NCBI RefSeq assembly: GCF_018991925.1
Contig: NW_024751782.1
Span: 55,001 to 119,000, forward strand
Source of the DNA: Homarus americanus
Taxonomy: Eukaryota; Arthropoda; Malacostraca; Decapoda; Nephropidae
Direction: 5' to 3'
DNA: 64,000 nucleotides
Under the pieces are notes generated by a model that did not search any database, was not told the DNA's origin, and saw only the letters and a program-made list of their open reading frames with translations. Positions within the stretch are counted from its first letter, which is position 1. Each line of letters begins with the position of its first letter. The position numbers were made by a program, and so were the translations under genes. Of this stretch, positions 11,801 to 24,079 are shown in pieces.

Positions 11801-12056
11801 CACTGTACATTATACATTGAATTCGTTTTGTATTTGTATAATATTGAGTAAAGTGAAGCAGTATATGTTCCATTCATTGGTCTGGTGTTGTGTGTGGGAA
11901 GTAGACCTTTATATTGTCCCACGAGGGGTGATCAGGACCTGGTGGAGTGTGTCATTAAGACGATTGTGTCGCTCCATTGCTTCGTGTTTTGGCTCCTACT
12001 GCCAGTTTATGTGGGGAGTTGCTAGAGTTCGCTTTATTTTCAATTGTCAGTATCAA

Positions 12057-12085
12057 TCTATCTATCTATCTATCTATCTATCTAT
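12057..12085. repeat. (ATCT)n microsatellite
   Basis: Seven tetranucleotide units ending in a TATA run. Confidence 0.93.
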
Positions 12086-12206
12086 ATATCCGTTATTTAT
12101 TATATTTTTTATGTTTTTCACTCGCTATTTTCTATCATATCGTCTGTCCATACAAATTCATTCAGTTACTCCTTCATTCACTCATTCTCCCACGTACGAA
12201 TGAGAC

Positions 12207-12209
<3 letters not shown>

Positions 12210-12281
<72 letters not shown>
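12210..12281. repeat. (GA)n microsatellite
   Basis: About 36 perfect GA units. Plus-strand open frames across it give Arg-Glu repeats and are artefacts. Confidence 0.97.
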
Positions 12282-12286
<5 letters not shown>

Positions 12287-12484
12287 GTAGTGTTTATGTA
12301 CTGCTTCAAATGTTTACTGTATTGTGCTTCAAATGTTTATAATATTTTGGTTCATAGTGCTGTGTTTTGGTTAGGTTAAATATTTTGGTTTGGATGAAAA
12401 TTGACTGCAATCCTTTTCATGTAATTTAAAGCTTAACTACAGAAGGACTCTTAGTTCGTGTCATGACAGGTACCATTTATGAAT

Positions 12485-12765
12485 TAGATCAAAAACTCGC
12501 AAAAATTCGTTAAAATTCGTTGAAATTGTTAGAACTCGTAAAAACTCGTAAAAATCATAAGAACTCGTAAAAACTCGTAGAAATCATAAGAACTCGTAAA
12601 AACTCGTAAAAATCATAAGAACTCATAAAAACTCGTAAAAACTCGTAAAAATCATAAGAACGCGTAAAATTCGAGAAAAATCATAGAACTCGTAAAAACT
12701 CGTAAAAATCATAAAAACTCGTAAAAACTCGTAAAAATCGAGAAAAAAAATCATAAACATGCGAG
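12485..12765. repeat. AT-rich minisatellite built on ACTCGTAAAA
   Basis: Repeated AACTCGTAAAAATCATAAG segments with 10-, 19- and 28-bp spacings, because a 10-bp subunit (AACTCGTAAA) is itself duplicated in some units. About eleven long units. Diverges at both ends. Confidence 0.9.
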
Positions 12766-15100
12766 CAAAAAATCTTGAACTGGGCCTCGGGGCTTAACGT
12801 CACCTGAAGTAATTATGAACTGTAGGAGACCAACAGGACCTTAACGTAACGGTGTACACTCGTTTCAGTACAGTTACAGGTAGACATTTTAGTCAAAAGA
12901 TTTTTTATTGTTTTATCGTTTTTTACTGAAATTTCTATGTTAAGTAAATTTTAATCACCTGAACATTTACCACCAGTCTAATTTACCTTTAGATTAACCA
13001 TCCTTATACTAATCTAGTCTAATATAATTTAACATAATTCCCCAGGTGAAATAATCTGTTGGGCCAAAAGTCAGATGATGCACCACTCTCCCCTGTTCAC
13101 ATTTTCTATACGAATAATCAACATTATCTCAGATGACCAGGAGGCAACACACTCATCTGGTGACTGTGTCGTATGAAAAAATGTAATGAATTAATTATCA
13201 TAATTACTGAACATTACTTATATGAATGTTCGTAATTTAGGCATTTTAATTACGATTACCTTTAAACAAATGGTGATTGAAATTATGAAATACGATACGA
13301 TACCCTTTTTTTTTTGAGGAGTATCTGGCAACACTTTTCTCCGGCACCGCTTCTGTCTCCCTCTCGTGACGCCATCAGCCCCCGTGGGAAAATCGTCGAG
13401 ACTCTTGATCTTGTTGCGTTTACACTTTTCAATTACATTTCGGAAAGGTGGTTACGTGATTCATGATTTTTTTCCCTCAGTGTGAAAAGATGTTAACGTC
13501 GGACTTGAGAATTGTAGGAGTTTAATCCCTCAAAAATGTTAAACTTAAGGAGAAGGGGGGGGGGGGGCTTTCCTCTCCTTTTAGTGACTAACAGTGTATT
13601 TCGGGTAATTTATTCAGTATACCTGTTTTAACTTTTGGCAGGATTTTGTTAAATGTTCAGTGTAAATTATGTCAACTTGTTGTGTCTCAGTAATACAGCC
13701 TCCCTCCTCTACGAGCTGACATTACGTTACTACCAGTGCCTCGAGCCAAACCCCATTATACAACACGGCCTTAATTTGATATCACCGCTCCGCGACCTTT
13801 CCTTTGGAGGGTTTTGGCCGGGTTATCTGTTTTGATTACTTTGCCAGAATCACAAATGAGAAGCTACATCACTCCACGTCGCTTTTCTTGGTAACCACGC
13901 ATGAAAGCTGTGATTATAATTTTCTTTTTTTTCAATTGGAGTGATTGAACCAGCGAGTTTAAAAATGTAGGATTATATTTTCAATCATTTTCCTGGTGGT
14001 CGCGTTTTCAGGGCAGGAGGAGATTGTATACTGAATTGTTTTGGGCCGCGTCACGAACACGGACAAGAACATGGATCATGCTTGGGTGCCTCTGGGGGTT
14101 TTGTGTCCTTACTTATCTGAATGATTTACGGCTCATTGACCTCAAGTCTGGTTTTTATGCATCGAGGATTTTGGGGGATAAGTGAAGGTTGTGCTCTATA
14201 TTATATTTTATCAATATTAGAATTTTTTTTTATTTGTCAGTGATTTTAGTCATACGCTGTTAGTTACTGACTTAAGGAATTCTGTCTGGTGATTGTCTCG
14301 TAAATGCTGATAAAGTTATGTGGTGATAAAATATTTATAGAGAAATGTCACTGCAGGTTAGTTTTATGTTCGCTACGTCGTTTGATGGTACAGTACAGTA
14401 TAATGTTTTTGCTTTACAGAACCTGAAGATTTACAGTACTGTATATCATCTTACAGTATATCATCATGAGTACTATGACTTTTATCTCTTTTTGTTCTGA
14501 ACCTTAATCATTGAAATAGTGTTATTTTATTTTACGCATTTCCTTTTAATATTTTAAGAGAAGAAATCTCAACTTTTTTTCTCGTCGGTAATACATAGTG
14601 TTAAATTATTATTTTGTATATATAAACTCGTGTAACAATAAGGTGCAGCTCTCCTTACAGTGGATTACCGTAATTGTGTGCATGAACGACTTTTAATTAA
14701 GATCTCGAGGGAAATATTTCGTTAGATGCAATTACTTGTGTTAGAATTTGGGGTCGTTACATTTTTTTTGGGGGGGGGGGGGTTAATATCTAATATATCT
14801 AATTTCGTATACTTTAATGTACACAGAATACTTCGTATGAATGATCGCCAAAATAAACCTAAACCCTACATATCAGAAATTATCATACCTTCAACATCAT
14901 ACAGTGTTTTCTCCCATGACTTGCGTTGGTGCCTCGCGACTCAAGCACTGCACCGTCTCTCAGCCATGTGGAGGTTGTTAGTTAGATAGCAAGTACTGTC
15001 TCTCGTGGTGGAGTTATCTCACGTTCGGAAGAGAGAGACTCATCTTGTTTACACCATCACAGATTCTATTAAAATTCCAGGTACTGTTTTATGACTCGGT
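12766..15100. other. AT-rich DNA with poly-G runs, no gene seen
   Basis: Non-repetitive at the scale I can see. G runs of 13 or so occur at 13555-13567 and 14770-14782. 13330-13440 is somewhat GC-richer. 14385-14475 holds several ACAGTACTGTA/TACAGTATATCATC copies. A 60-codon frame at 13653-13835 and an 87-codon frame at 14726-14989 match no family I know. Confidence 0.5.
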
Positions 15101-15350
15101 CCATATTCCAGCTACTAACCCACACTTCGCTTCACGTCCCAAGTACAGTCCCCACATATTGTCCCACGTCCCAAGCACAGTCCCACGTTTGGGCTCATGT
15201 TCCAATCACAATCGCACATATTGTCCAGCGTACCAAGCCAAGTCCCACATAATATCTCACATCCCTATAGCACAGTCTTACACATCTCCCCATGTCCCAA
15301 GTACAGTTCCACACATCGTCCCACGTCCCAAGCACCGTCACAAGCAACCC
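15100..15350. repeat. Degenerate minisatellite, about 30-bp unit
   Basis: Seven to eight diverged copies containing GTCCCACGTCCCAAGCACA or close variants. This creates the apparent 195-codon plus frame, whose Pro/Ser/His periodicity follows the repeat. Confidence 0.75.
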
Positions 15351-15688
15351 AGGAAATCCCGAGGTGGGCAGCAGGAACCAATCTCATGGGAGGGGGAGGC
15401 AGTAAAACATTTACGTGTTTCATCAGGGCTGAGGACACGACTCACCCTCCCTTCAATTACACGTAGGGAGCGACGCACCACCCAATATATCCCGCGCCCA
15501 CTACGTCATGAATACCAGCATACCTCGTTATATTCCCCGGCCAACTGGGGTCTGACTTCCAGGATAGTCTGTGATGAATATATACATCCAATGTGGAATT
15601 TACGTATGATCTTGGAACTGTGTAATGGCTGAGATTATACTTCGTTATATCTGGTATAGAACGGCGGTGTGATTTCGAGGACGTTGTG

Positions 15689-15690
<2 letters not shown>

Positions 15691-15724
<34 letters not shown>
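15691..15724. repeat. (GT)n microsatellite
   Basis: Seventeen GT units. Confidence 0.96.
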
Positions 15725-15726
<2 letters not shown>

Positions 15727-16530
15727 ATTTGGAAACATTAGAGTGATTTTCAAAACAGTATATCATGACAAGCAACACATTTCGTTACCCATGGTGGGGG
15801 GTATATACAGTATATGGCGGGTATTAGTGTATGTATGAACACATATCGCGAAAAAATTACAATATGGATTTTAATCAGACTCACTGAGCAGATACCTCAC
15901 AACATGGTCTAAAAGGAGGGTCTTAATCAGTATCTGGGCACAAGGTTGGGCGGTATGTCAGCAATAGAACATGCACCTTAGTGGCCGCTGCTGTGTCATC
16001 TGGCTGTGACTGTGATGCTGCCAGAGTTAAAAGTATTTAACAAGGATCAAGATGGTATTTATACACTAATTATACCTATGTTTTTTTTTATTATTTGTAT
16101 TTATTTCTACATTTTTTATTTACTGACTTAATTATTCTTTTATTTCGTTCATGTTGTTTTGTATCGATATTTTAGATATTTTAACCTGTTAATAATGTTT
16201 TATCTGAATGGTTTGTATAAAGGTGTGAAAAACGTGCACAGTGATAAAAAAACTCAATTTTTAATACTGCTAAAAGCGTACATGTATTACTATCATTTTA
16301 ATGCAGTGATTTGCTTTTATGTTAAATGCATCTATAATAGAGTCAATAATATCTTTAAAAGCCTCTGATAGTATAGCTTTATTTACAACAGTTACCGGGA
16401 GTTAACAGGTTTTACGGTGATCCATTCCATAGGAGCGACCGTGAAGTGATCATTGTACAGTGGCAGTCTGTTTGGGTAAATATTGTAAGAAGAGTGAGAT
16501 AATAACTAGAGAATTATATGGTGTGTTGTG
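15725..16530. other. AT-rich DNA, no gene seen
   Basis: No tandem structure. A 69-codon plus frame at 16159-16368 is Tyr/Phe/Asn-rich, as expected by chance in AT-rich DNA. Confidence 0.5.
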
Positions 16531-16625
16531 GACCTCCTCCCCTACCCTCTCCTTCTCCCCCCCTCACCCCCACACCACTCCCTCCCCCTCCCCCTCCCCC
16601 CCTTACCCTTCACCTCTCCCTCCAC
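16531..16625. repeat. C-rich pyrimidine tract
   Basis: CCCTCCCC-type low-complexity sequence with several runs of 4-6 C. G-quadruplex-capable on the minus strand. Confidence 0.85.
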
Positions 16626-16755
16626 CACGCGTGTAAAACTTGGTGTACAGTGAGGCATTAAGTAGTATTAAGAAGTGTGGAGACTTAGGGAGAGCGTGGT
16701 AAAGTTGGCAGGCCGCTGTTTGCTGCTGTCTCATGCTGCTATATCGATAATAACG

Positions 16756-16860
16756 AACACACACACACACACACAGATGGATACTGTACACATACATACA
16801 TATTTACTCATACACACACACTCAAGCACATATACAAACACCCTCCACGTACACACAACC
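16756..16860. repeat. (CA)n microsatellite with degenerate CACA-rich flank
   Basis: About ten CA units at 16756-16775, then interspersed ACACATACATAC-type motifs to about 16860. Confidence 0.88.
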
Positions 16861-17204
16861 TAGTGTTTTTATGTATGTATACACTGAGGTAATTAAGTTA
16901 AATTAGTATTTTTCTCCTATCGTTCTCTTCAGTGTGTCCTACTTTTTTCCTTTACGTTTTTTTTCTTATTTCTTTACGTTCCTTTAACTCTGTATGAGGT
17001 GAGGCATAAGTATATTTAATTTGGCGTTGGGACTCTTGAGTTGGCGACCAAGACTCACAAACAAGAACTTTTATTTTTGTGTTTTTGACTCCCTGAAATC
17101 TCGTTAAAAGACAACAAGCAGTTTTGGACACCGTTTTCTTGGTCTCGTTGTGTCTTTTTTTTATGAAGTAAGGACACGAAAGTATATTATCACGAAGTTT
17201 AAGT
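16861..17204. other. T-rich DNA, no gene seen
   Basis: AT-rich with scattered poly-T. No repeat period and no recognisable exon. Confidence 0.5.
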
Positions 17205-17578
17205 AACCTTCCTTCCTTTCCTTCCTCCTTCCTTCCTATATCCCCTTCTATTCTCTACTTCCCCTCTTCCTCCCTCCTCCACTCCATCTTCTGCTTCTTT
17301 CCCGCTCTGACCTTCCCTCTACCCTCTGCTTTCCGACTTTTCTCCTTTCATTCCCTCCACCCCTTGCTTTCTCCTCACCGTCCCTCTTCTCCTCCTTCCC
17401 TTTCATCCCTAACTTCTCTTTTCCCTCATTCCCGTCCCTTCCATTCCCCCCTCCCCTCCTCCCCTCTTTCCTCTCCTTTCCCCTTCTCTCCTCTCTTTCT
17501 CTCACCTCCTCTCTCCACCTTCCGTCTTGGTCCCTCTTACCCTCCTTCCCCTCCCCTCCCTCTCAGGCCTTCCTTGAT
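17205..17578. repeat. Polypyrimidine tract
   Basis: About 370 bp almost wholly C and T on the plus strand (CTTCC, TCCCCTCC motifs) with no fixed unit. The reverse-strand frame of Arg/Glu/Gly is an artefact. Triplex (H-DNA) potential. Confidence 0.88.
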
Positions 17579-17599
17579 TTCCATTATCTAAAACACAAC

Positions 17600-17800
17600 A
17601 CGATGCGTCTCCTCATGTGATGGAGCGAGGCGAAGGTAACGAGGTCATTAAGTCTCCGATGACTCGTCCTGATTACCTTTAATTCGGAGGCCAGCCACCG
17701 GTGTCCCCCGTGTCATATCAGCTGGTGAGGTCGGTGGCGTCTGCTCCCACACGTCATTTAGGCCTCACACGGAGTCGGTGATGAGTGCGGGGGTTTAAGA
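17600..17800. promoter_or_regulatory. Non-repetitive GC-rich island (candidate conserved element)
   Basis: About 200 bp of balanced, CpG-containing sequence between a polypyrimidine tract and AT-rich DNA. It includes GGTCATTAAG and TTTAATTCGG (homeodomain-type TAAT/TTAA cores) and ATTTAGGCCTCAC. No open frame across it. Could be a conserved non-coding element; function unknown. Confidence 0.22.
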
Positions 17801-17807
17801 GCGACTG

Positions 17808-18690
17808 TATAATGTGTGTGTGTGTGTCTCTCGTGCTTGCCTCAAGACTACTGAACTGTTTCTAGATCGTGGTTAAAATATCTCACTCTATTATTATTAT
17901 TATTATTTTCTAATTCTAACGTAATAAGGACTTGAATTATTGTTTATTAGTCAAAAGTTGGTTTATGCATTAATGTAAAATAAACAAATGTGTACAGAGT
18001 GACATAATATAAGTTACAGGTGCACCAATGACCTCCTCACCTGCTGGCTAAAATAAAAGTTCCAAAATGTACAACTTGTTATTTAATGCGAGCTTCTTTA
18101 TTATTATTATTCTTTATGATTCATTTTTGAGGTCGGTGTAACTTTAGTGCGCGATTTTTTTTTTTTAAGGTCAGATTTGCTGTCAGATTAGTTTTAAGGT
18201 AGACATTTTCGAGATAGGTGTTTCAACATGAGGCCTTAAAACAGAAGAATGTTTGGCCACAACCTTACACAGATGTGCCAAAGTGTAGTAAGTTCCCAAC
18301 ATTTGAATAATTCCACTATACATGTCCAATAGATTTGTTAATACTAATGGGTTACTCTAGGCTGCTGAACTAAAGCTAATTATCATAATTTGCTCACCTC
18401 AGCCTTTGTATACTGTAGGTAGAATGCCTAAGGAGCACCTGACCTGTCAACACTGACTGAAAGATATCATTCCGTCCTTCCTGTGGTTCGCATTTTGTTG
18501 TGGCTTGAAATACAGATGAGGCCACAAGCTTGAATAAGTCATTGTGTGACACACGAACGCCACTCCTCCATTTGTGGGATTAGAATTTTATGCAAAGTTA
18601 GGGGGAATGGATTCCAATTTAGATGCTGAGGCTGAGTCGTTGTGTTGCTGGTTGTCTTGCCTGGTCTTGTGTGGCTGTGGGTATTGCGGA
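17808..18690. other. AT-rich DNA with small microsatellites, no gene seen
   Basis: Contains short (GT)n at 17813-17826 and (TTA)n at about 17890-17907. The rest is unremarkable AT-rich sequence with no exon I can support. Confidence 0.5.
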
Positions 18691-18790
18691 TCATTTGTCT
18701 GAGGGGAAGGGAGGGGATGGAGGGGAATGGAGGTAAAGGGAGGAGAGGAGGGGGATGGGAAGGTACGGGAAAGGAGAGGAGTAGCTCGCT
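18691..18790. repeat. Polypurine tract
   Basis: GGGGAAGGGAGGGGATGG-type G/A-rich sequence on the plus strand, at the upstream approach to the GGGGAAG array. Confidence 0.8.
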
Positions 18791-18904
18791 GAGGATGCTG
18801 ACGGAGTTAGGCAAATGACCGCCTCAGTTGCCGGGTGGCGACAACTCGAGGCTGGAAGACGAGGGAAGGATACCGGCGGGTACAGGTGACGAGGTTCTCT
18901 TACA

Positions 18905-20375
18905 GTGACGAGGGGGGAGACGTGTAGAATGGGGGAAGAGTGGGAAGGAAAGGGGTATACATGGGTGAAACTGGGTGTATATCAAGAGAAAGGGGGTATA
19001 CATGTCGGAGAAAGGGTATACAGCGGAGAAAGGAGTATACACGGGGAAGAATGGGTGTTTATCGGGGGCCATACAGGGGAAGGGGTTATATGAGGGGGAA
19101 GGGGTTTACAGGGGAAGGGGTTTACACGGGAAGCTTTTTGTCCGGCTGGTTGAGTAGAAGGGCTTCACACAGAAGTGTACTACAGGGGAGGGGTTTACAG
19201 GAAAATGTTTGTTGAAGAAAAGGGTTTATTAACAGGGAAGGGCTTCATAATGAGGGGAAGGGGTTTCCACACAGGAAGGTTTCACAATAGGGGAAGGCTT
19301 GTCATTAGGGGGTAGGGTCACAACAGGAAGGGGTTTACACGGGAAGGGTTTACACGGAAGGCTTACACAGGGAAGGGCTTCACGGGGAAGGGGCCCACAC
19401 GGGAAGTTATTTAATACAGGGCCGAGTCACACAGGAAGGAGGCTTCACAGGGGAAGGTTTACACAGGAAATGGGTTTAATAACAGGAAGGTTTGTTATTA
19501 TGTGAAGGGCTTGTCATTGTGAAGGGTTTACACAGGGAAGAGGTTTACACAGGGGAAGAGGTTTACACATCGGGGAAGAGGTTAATATTACGTAAAGGGG
19601 TTTACACAGGGGAAAATACACAGGGGAAGAGGTTTACACAGGGTTTCCACATGAGGGGAAGAGGTTTACACACGGAGAAGAGGTTTACATGGGAAGGCTT
19701 ACAGGAAGGCTTACACAGGGGAAGGGTTTACATTAGAAGGTTTGACAGGGAAGGAGTTTACACACGGAGAAGAGGTTTACACACAAGGGTTTACACAGGG
19801 GAAGAGGTTTACACACGGGAGAAGAGGCTTGACAGGGGAAGGGGTTTACACAGGGGAAGGGTTTACACAGGGGAAGGGTTTACACAGGGGGAAGAGGTTT
19901 AAGGCACACGAGAAGAGGTTTTACACACGGAGAAGAGGCTTACACATGGGAAGGGGTTTATATTAGGGAAGAGGCTTTATATTACTTGGAGAAGAGGTTT
20001 ACACAGGGGGAAGGGGCTTACACAGGGGAAGGCTTTACACATGGGAAGGGTTGCTTACACAGGGGGAAGAGGGTTTTACATTAATGAGAAGAGGTTTAAT
20101 ACACGGGAGAAGAGGTTTGTTACAGGGAGAAGGGCTTACATTAAGGGAAGGGGTTTACACAGGGGGAAGGCTTCATACAGGGGAAGGGGTTTTACAGGGG
20201 GAAGGAGTTTATACACGGAGAAGAGGTTTCATGCGTGGGAAGGGTTTACACATAGGGAAGGGTTGCACACGAGAAGAGGTTTCACACATGGGAAGGCTTA
20301 CACAGGGGAAGGGGTTTACACAGGGAAGGGTTTCATAAGAGGGGAAGGGCTTCATACAGGGAAGGGGTTTACATA
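18905..20375. repeat. 18-19 bp minisatellite, GGGGAAG-GGTTTACACA
   Basis: About 75-80 tandem copies of a unit reading GGGGAAGAGGTTTACACA with variants (GGCTTACACA, GGTTTCAC, GGGTATACA). Early copies at 18905-19130 are diverged; 19500-20370 is more uniform. Plus-strand frames up to 180 codons (Gly-Arg-Gly-Leu-His-Thr peptides) are repeat artefacts. Confidence 0.94.
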
Positions 20376-20483
20376 TATCTCTCAAGGTAAGGTGTGTGTC
20401 TTTGTGTGTGGTAATACAGCATGTGCGCCAAGCCAACAAGGGTGTGGACGCAGAGCAAGCAAACATGTGTACAGAGGTCTTAC

Positions 20484-20522
20484 CACACGCACACACAGAC
20501 ACACACACACACACACACACAC
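20484..20522. repeat. (CA)n microsatellite
   Basis: About 18 CA units with one G substitution near the start. Confidence 0.95.
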
Positions 20523-20629
20523 GTGCTCACAATCGCGTCCTGGAAAACGAGATTCTTCTTCTGTTGTAACTCTATCAAGGTAGTACACCATCCTATGTTT
20601 AAATTAACATATCGTGTGTGATAGAGGTG

Positions 20630-21290
20630 GGGGAGGAGGTCAGGGGGAGGAGGTCAGGGGGGAGGGAAACATAGGGAAATTGGGTGTTGGGGAAAGTGTT
20701 AGGAAGATATTAGATGTCAGGGAGAGGAGTTGGAGGTAAGAGGTAAGTATCAGGAGAAGGTAGGAGTAAGGGTAAGCATTAGGGAGAAGAGGGAGGGATG
20801 TCAGGGAGAGGAGTTGGAGGTAAGAGGTAAGTATCAGGGAGGAGAGGTAGTGATGGGTAAGTGTCAGGAAGGGAAGGGAGGATAAGGTTTAGTGTCAGGA
20901 AGTGGCGAGGAGATAAGAGGGAAGTGCCAGGGATGAGAGGGAGGATGAGAAGTACGGTAAATGTTAGGGAGAAGGTATAAGGGAGATGGTATAAGGGAGA
21001 TGGTATAAGGGATATGGTATAAGGGAGGTGGTATGGGGGAGAGTGTATAAGGGAGACGGTATAAGGGAGGCGGTATGGGGGAGAGTGTATAAGGGAGACG
21101 GTATAAGGGAGAAGGTATAGGGGAGGCGGTATAAGGGAGACGGTATAAGGGAGACGGTATAAGGGAGGCGGTATAAGGGGGACGGTATACGGGAGACGGT
21201 ATAAGGGAGAGTGTATAAGGGGGGCAGTATAAGGGGGACGGTATAAGGGAGACGGTATAACGGAAACGGTATTAGGGAAGTCGTATTCTG
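20630..21290. repeat. 14-bp minisatellite with decayed upstream part
   Basis: From about 20945 to 21270 the unit is 14 bp (TATAAGGGAGACGG and variants). Upstream at 20630-20940 the same purine-rich theme is diverged but keeps phase: the segment starting GATGTCAGGGAGAGGAG at 20713 recurs at 20797, 84 bp (6 x 14) later. A 42-bp second-order period is visible near 21010-21090. Minus-strand frames (Pro-Leu-Tyr-Arg-Leu-Pro-Tyr) are artefacts. Confidence 0.92.
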
Positions 21291-21419
21291 GAATGAAATA
21301 AAACCAAACCAATTTCTCAAAAAATTATAAGGAAACAGCATCGGGGAAGGAAAATATAAGAGGAGAGAGAAAAATTCCTGACATTTATTACATACTATCG
21401 ATCTTCCTTGTGTGTGTGT

Positions 21420-21427
21420 AATAAATA

Positions 21428-21483
<56 letters not shown>
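21420..21483. repeat. (TAA)n microsatellite, LINE 3' tail
   Basis: About 20 AAT units on the plus strand, equal to a (TTA)n tail on the minus strand. It begins exactly where the minus-strand LINE 3' UTR ends (AATAAACCG then TTTATTATT), so it is best read as the retrotransposon's simple-repeat tail, possibly expanded later. Confidence 0.85.
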
Positions 21484-21484
<1 letters not shown>

Positions 21485-22500
21485 CGGTTTATTAATAGAG
21501 TTGCAGCCGGTGACTGAAAATATACAAACTTACCTGTGATTTAGACATAATGATACACATTCAATACATTTACAGGGCTGTACGGTATATAAATCAGGAG
21601 CTGTTTATTATTTTAACAATAGATGGGATGGTGCTGTTCTTATATCTATCGGTGTGGGCTCTTATGGGCTGAATTTTGTTGCAGTGGCGGACTGCGCGAG
21701 GTGGGCGGGGGACTGCCGGTGGTAGTAGGTGGCGATGACGAGGATGGTGCAGTAGTCCAGTACCACACCTTGCTAGTGCGTGGTGGTGGAGGTCAATGAG
21801 GGATGGCATTTCCAGGGTGGAGAGAGCGTTGTTGTAGCCGGAGTAGTCTGCACCGAGCATGACTCTACAGGCCCTCTTCTGTACCTTCTTTAGCTGACGT
21901 TGTTGGGTAGAGTTGAGAGAAGACGACCAAGCTGGTGATGCATACGTTAATTTTGGGAGTATAAATGCATTGTAGACAGTCCTCAGCTTTGGCGTGAGTG
22001 CCCCAAGTGACCTGAGTTGTCGTAACATGGAGAGTCAGTACGAGGCTGCCTTGATAGTGTTGTTTCCATGGGCCTTCCAGTCCAGTTGTTGTCTATCGTT
22101 ACACCCAGGAGTTTGGCAGACTGCACCAGCTGGAGAGGATGGGTACCCACTGTGACTGCTGGGGCTTGCATTGGAGTGGTGGCGGTGTTGATGTGTATGA
22201 CTACGGTTCTGGTGTGAATGATGGTGACCGTGTTCTCCGCAGTCCATGCCTGTAGCCTGTCCAGGGTGCCTTGTAGCGATGAGTAGTCCGTTGAGGTGTT
22301 GTCCACTGAAACCCTCACACTGCAGTCATCCACGTGAGGAGTGTCCCATAGAGCGTCGTTAATCAGGATTAGGAAGCACAGTGGTCCCATCTTGGTCCCC
22401 TGGGGAACACCACAGGTGAGGTGTTGGAATGTGGAGACAGAACCCTGGTACCTCACTGCCTGACGACGCTCACTCAGGAAATCATATAGTCATGAGACCA
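21484..22500 (-). mobile_element. Decayed non-LTR retrotransposon: RT domain to 3' tail
   Basis: Read on the minus strand from 22500: LYDFLSERRQAVRYQGSVS, then the RT motif GVPQGTKMGPLCFLILINDAL (residues 15-35 of the frame starting at 22456), then DTPHVDDCSVRVSVDNT. The catalytic (Y/F)xDD box survives only as HVDD, with about four residues missing before VDD relative to the usual family pattern. Then LLGVTID, and after a one-base frameshift near 22085-22100 LDWKAHGNNTIKAASY, a TGA, then LRQLRSLGALTPKLRTVY, LPKLTYASPAWSS, QLKKVQKRACRVMLG and a conserved-looking end TDRYKNS, with the stop at 21594. A TGA near 22480 replaces an expected Trp. The 5' side is cut off at a (GT)n tract; the 3' UTR is 21484-21593. 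Inactive copy. The clade (jockey/CR1-like) is from memory. Confidence 0.88.
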
Positions 22501-22503
22501 GGT

Positions 22504-22508
<5 letters not shown>

Positions 22509-22545
<37 letters not shown>
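22509..22545. repeat. (GT)n microsatellite at the LINE 5' break
   Basis: About 18 GT units immediately beyond the point where the reverse-transcriptase homology stops. Confidence 0.95.
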
Positions 22546-23024
<479 letters not shown>

Positions 23025-23112
23025 CATTTTATATGGTTTACAGCTGGCTACTGAGTCGGCCCAGCCATCGCTCCAACACCCTGGAAATAAAACAAGTCTC
23101 ACCTATTACTGA

Positions 23113-23147
23113 ACTCTCTCTCTCTCTCTCTCTCTCTCCTCTCTCCT

Positions 23148-23182
<35 letters not shown>

Positions 23183-23260
23183 CACTTCACTTTTCTCCTT
23201 TGTCTCTTCCTCTCTCTCTCCTCCTCTCTTTTCTCTCTCTCTCTCTCCTTTTTTTACTTA
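23113..23260. repeat. Interrupted (CT)n tract
   Basis: Several CT blocks separated by CCT or TTC interruptions. Separated from the longer CT tract by a 90-bp non-repetitive island. Confidence 0.92.
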
Positions 23261-24003
23261 TGTTCTCTCCTTATTTTTTCTCAAAGTTTCTTTTATCTCG
23301 ATTCTTTTGTCTTTTATTTCCGTTTTCTATCCCTTTCAAATCCCTGGTGTTCATTTTATTGTATATCATCTTCCCAATCGTATGTCTTTGTTTTGTTTTT
23401 TCTCTTCTCGTCTCCTTTCTTTTTTTTCTTTTTTCCTCTTCCATCTTGGCTTTTTTTATATCTGAATTCTTGTATTATTTTTCTTTATTTCTTTATTTTT
23501 TGCCTTTATTCCTGTAGTCTTTACGCTAGTTTTATCTTGATGTGTATTTGTTTAGTCTGCACCATTTCACTTCTTCTGTACAATAACAAAGGTTATGTTG
23601 ACCCTCCAGCGACTGTATGTCTGTCTGTGTACCAGGAAGCCATATTGTCTCTTTGAGCCGACCAGTATGAATCTAATTTTACCTTTAAGACTAATTACAT
23701 TGTATTGGGGGGCATAGGTGTTAGATCTTAGGTTAAATATATTAATAAAGAGTATAAGAGTTTCATCGTCTTTCCTACAGCTTTAGGCATCTAACTGATT
23801 TTGATGAATTGCATGAAAAAAATCAGGGTTATTTACTTTTAAGGTGGATAACGTGTCTGAAGGGTATATAGAGAGACCATAAGCTGAAGGCGAGACACGT
23901 GAATGATTCCTTGTTTTACGTCCAAGTATTTTTTTTCTTGTTTCTTTTAGATATCGTAAAAAATGGTTTTGTGTATATGAGTGTTTTATAACCCTTAGAG
24001 AGC
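23261..24003. other. T-rich DNA, no gene seen
   Basis: Pyrimidine-biased to 23530, then mixed. The 207-codon plus frame (23033-23656) is driven by the CT tract and poly-T (Ser/Leu/Phe) and is not a credible gene. Confidence 0.5.
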
Positions 24004-24020
24004 TCTTGTTGTTATTATTG

Positions 24021-24074
<54 letters not shown>
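24004..24074. repeat. (ATT)n microsatellite
   Basis: About 20 ATT units preceded by GTTATTATTGTTGTT. Confidence 0.96.
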
Positions 24075-24079
24075 TGAGA

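Noticed and set aside
15045..15632. 195-codon plus frame
   Set aside because: Follows a degenerate 30-bp repeat; no domain.
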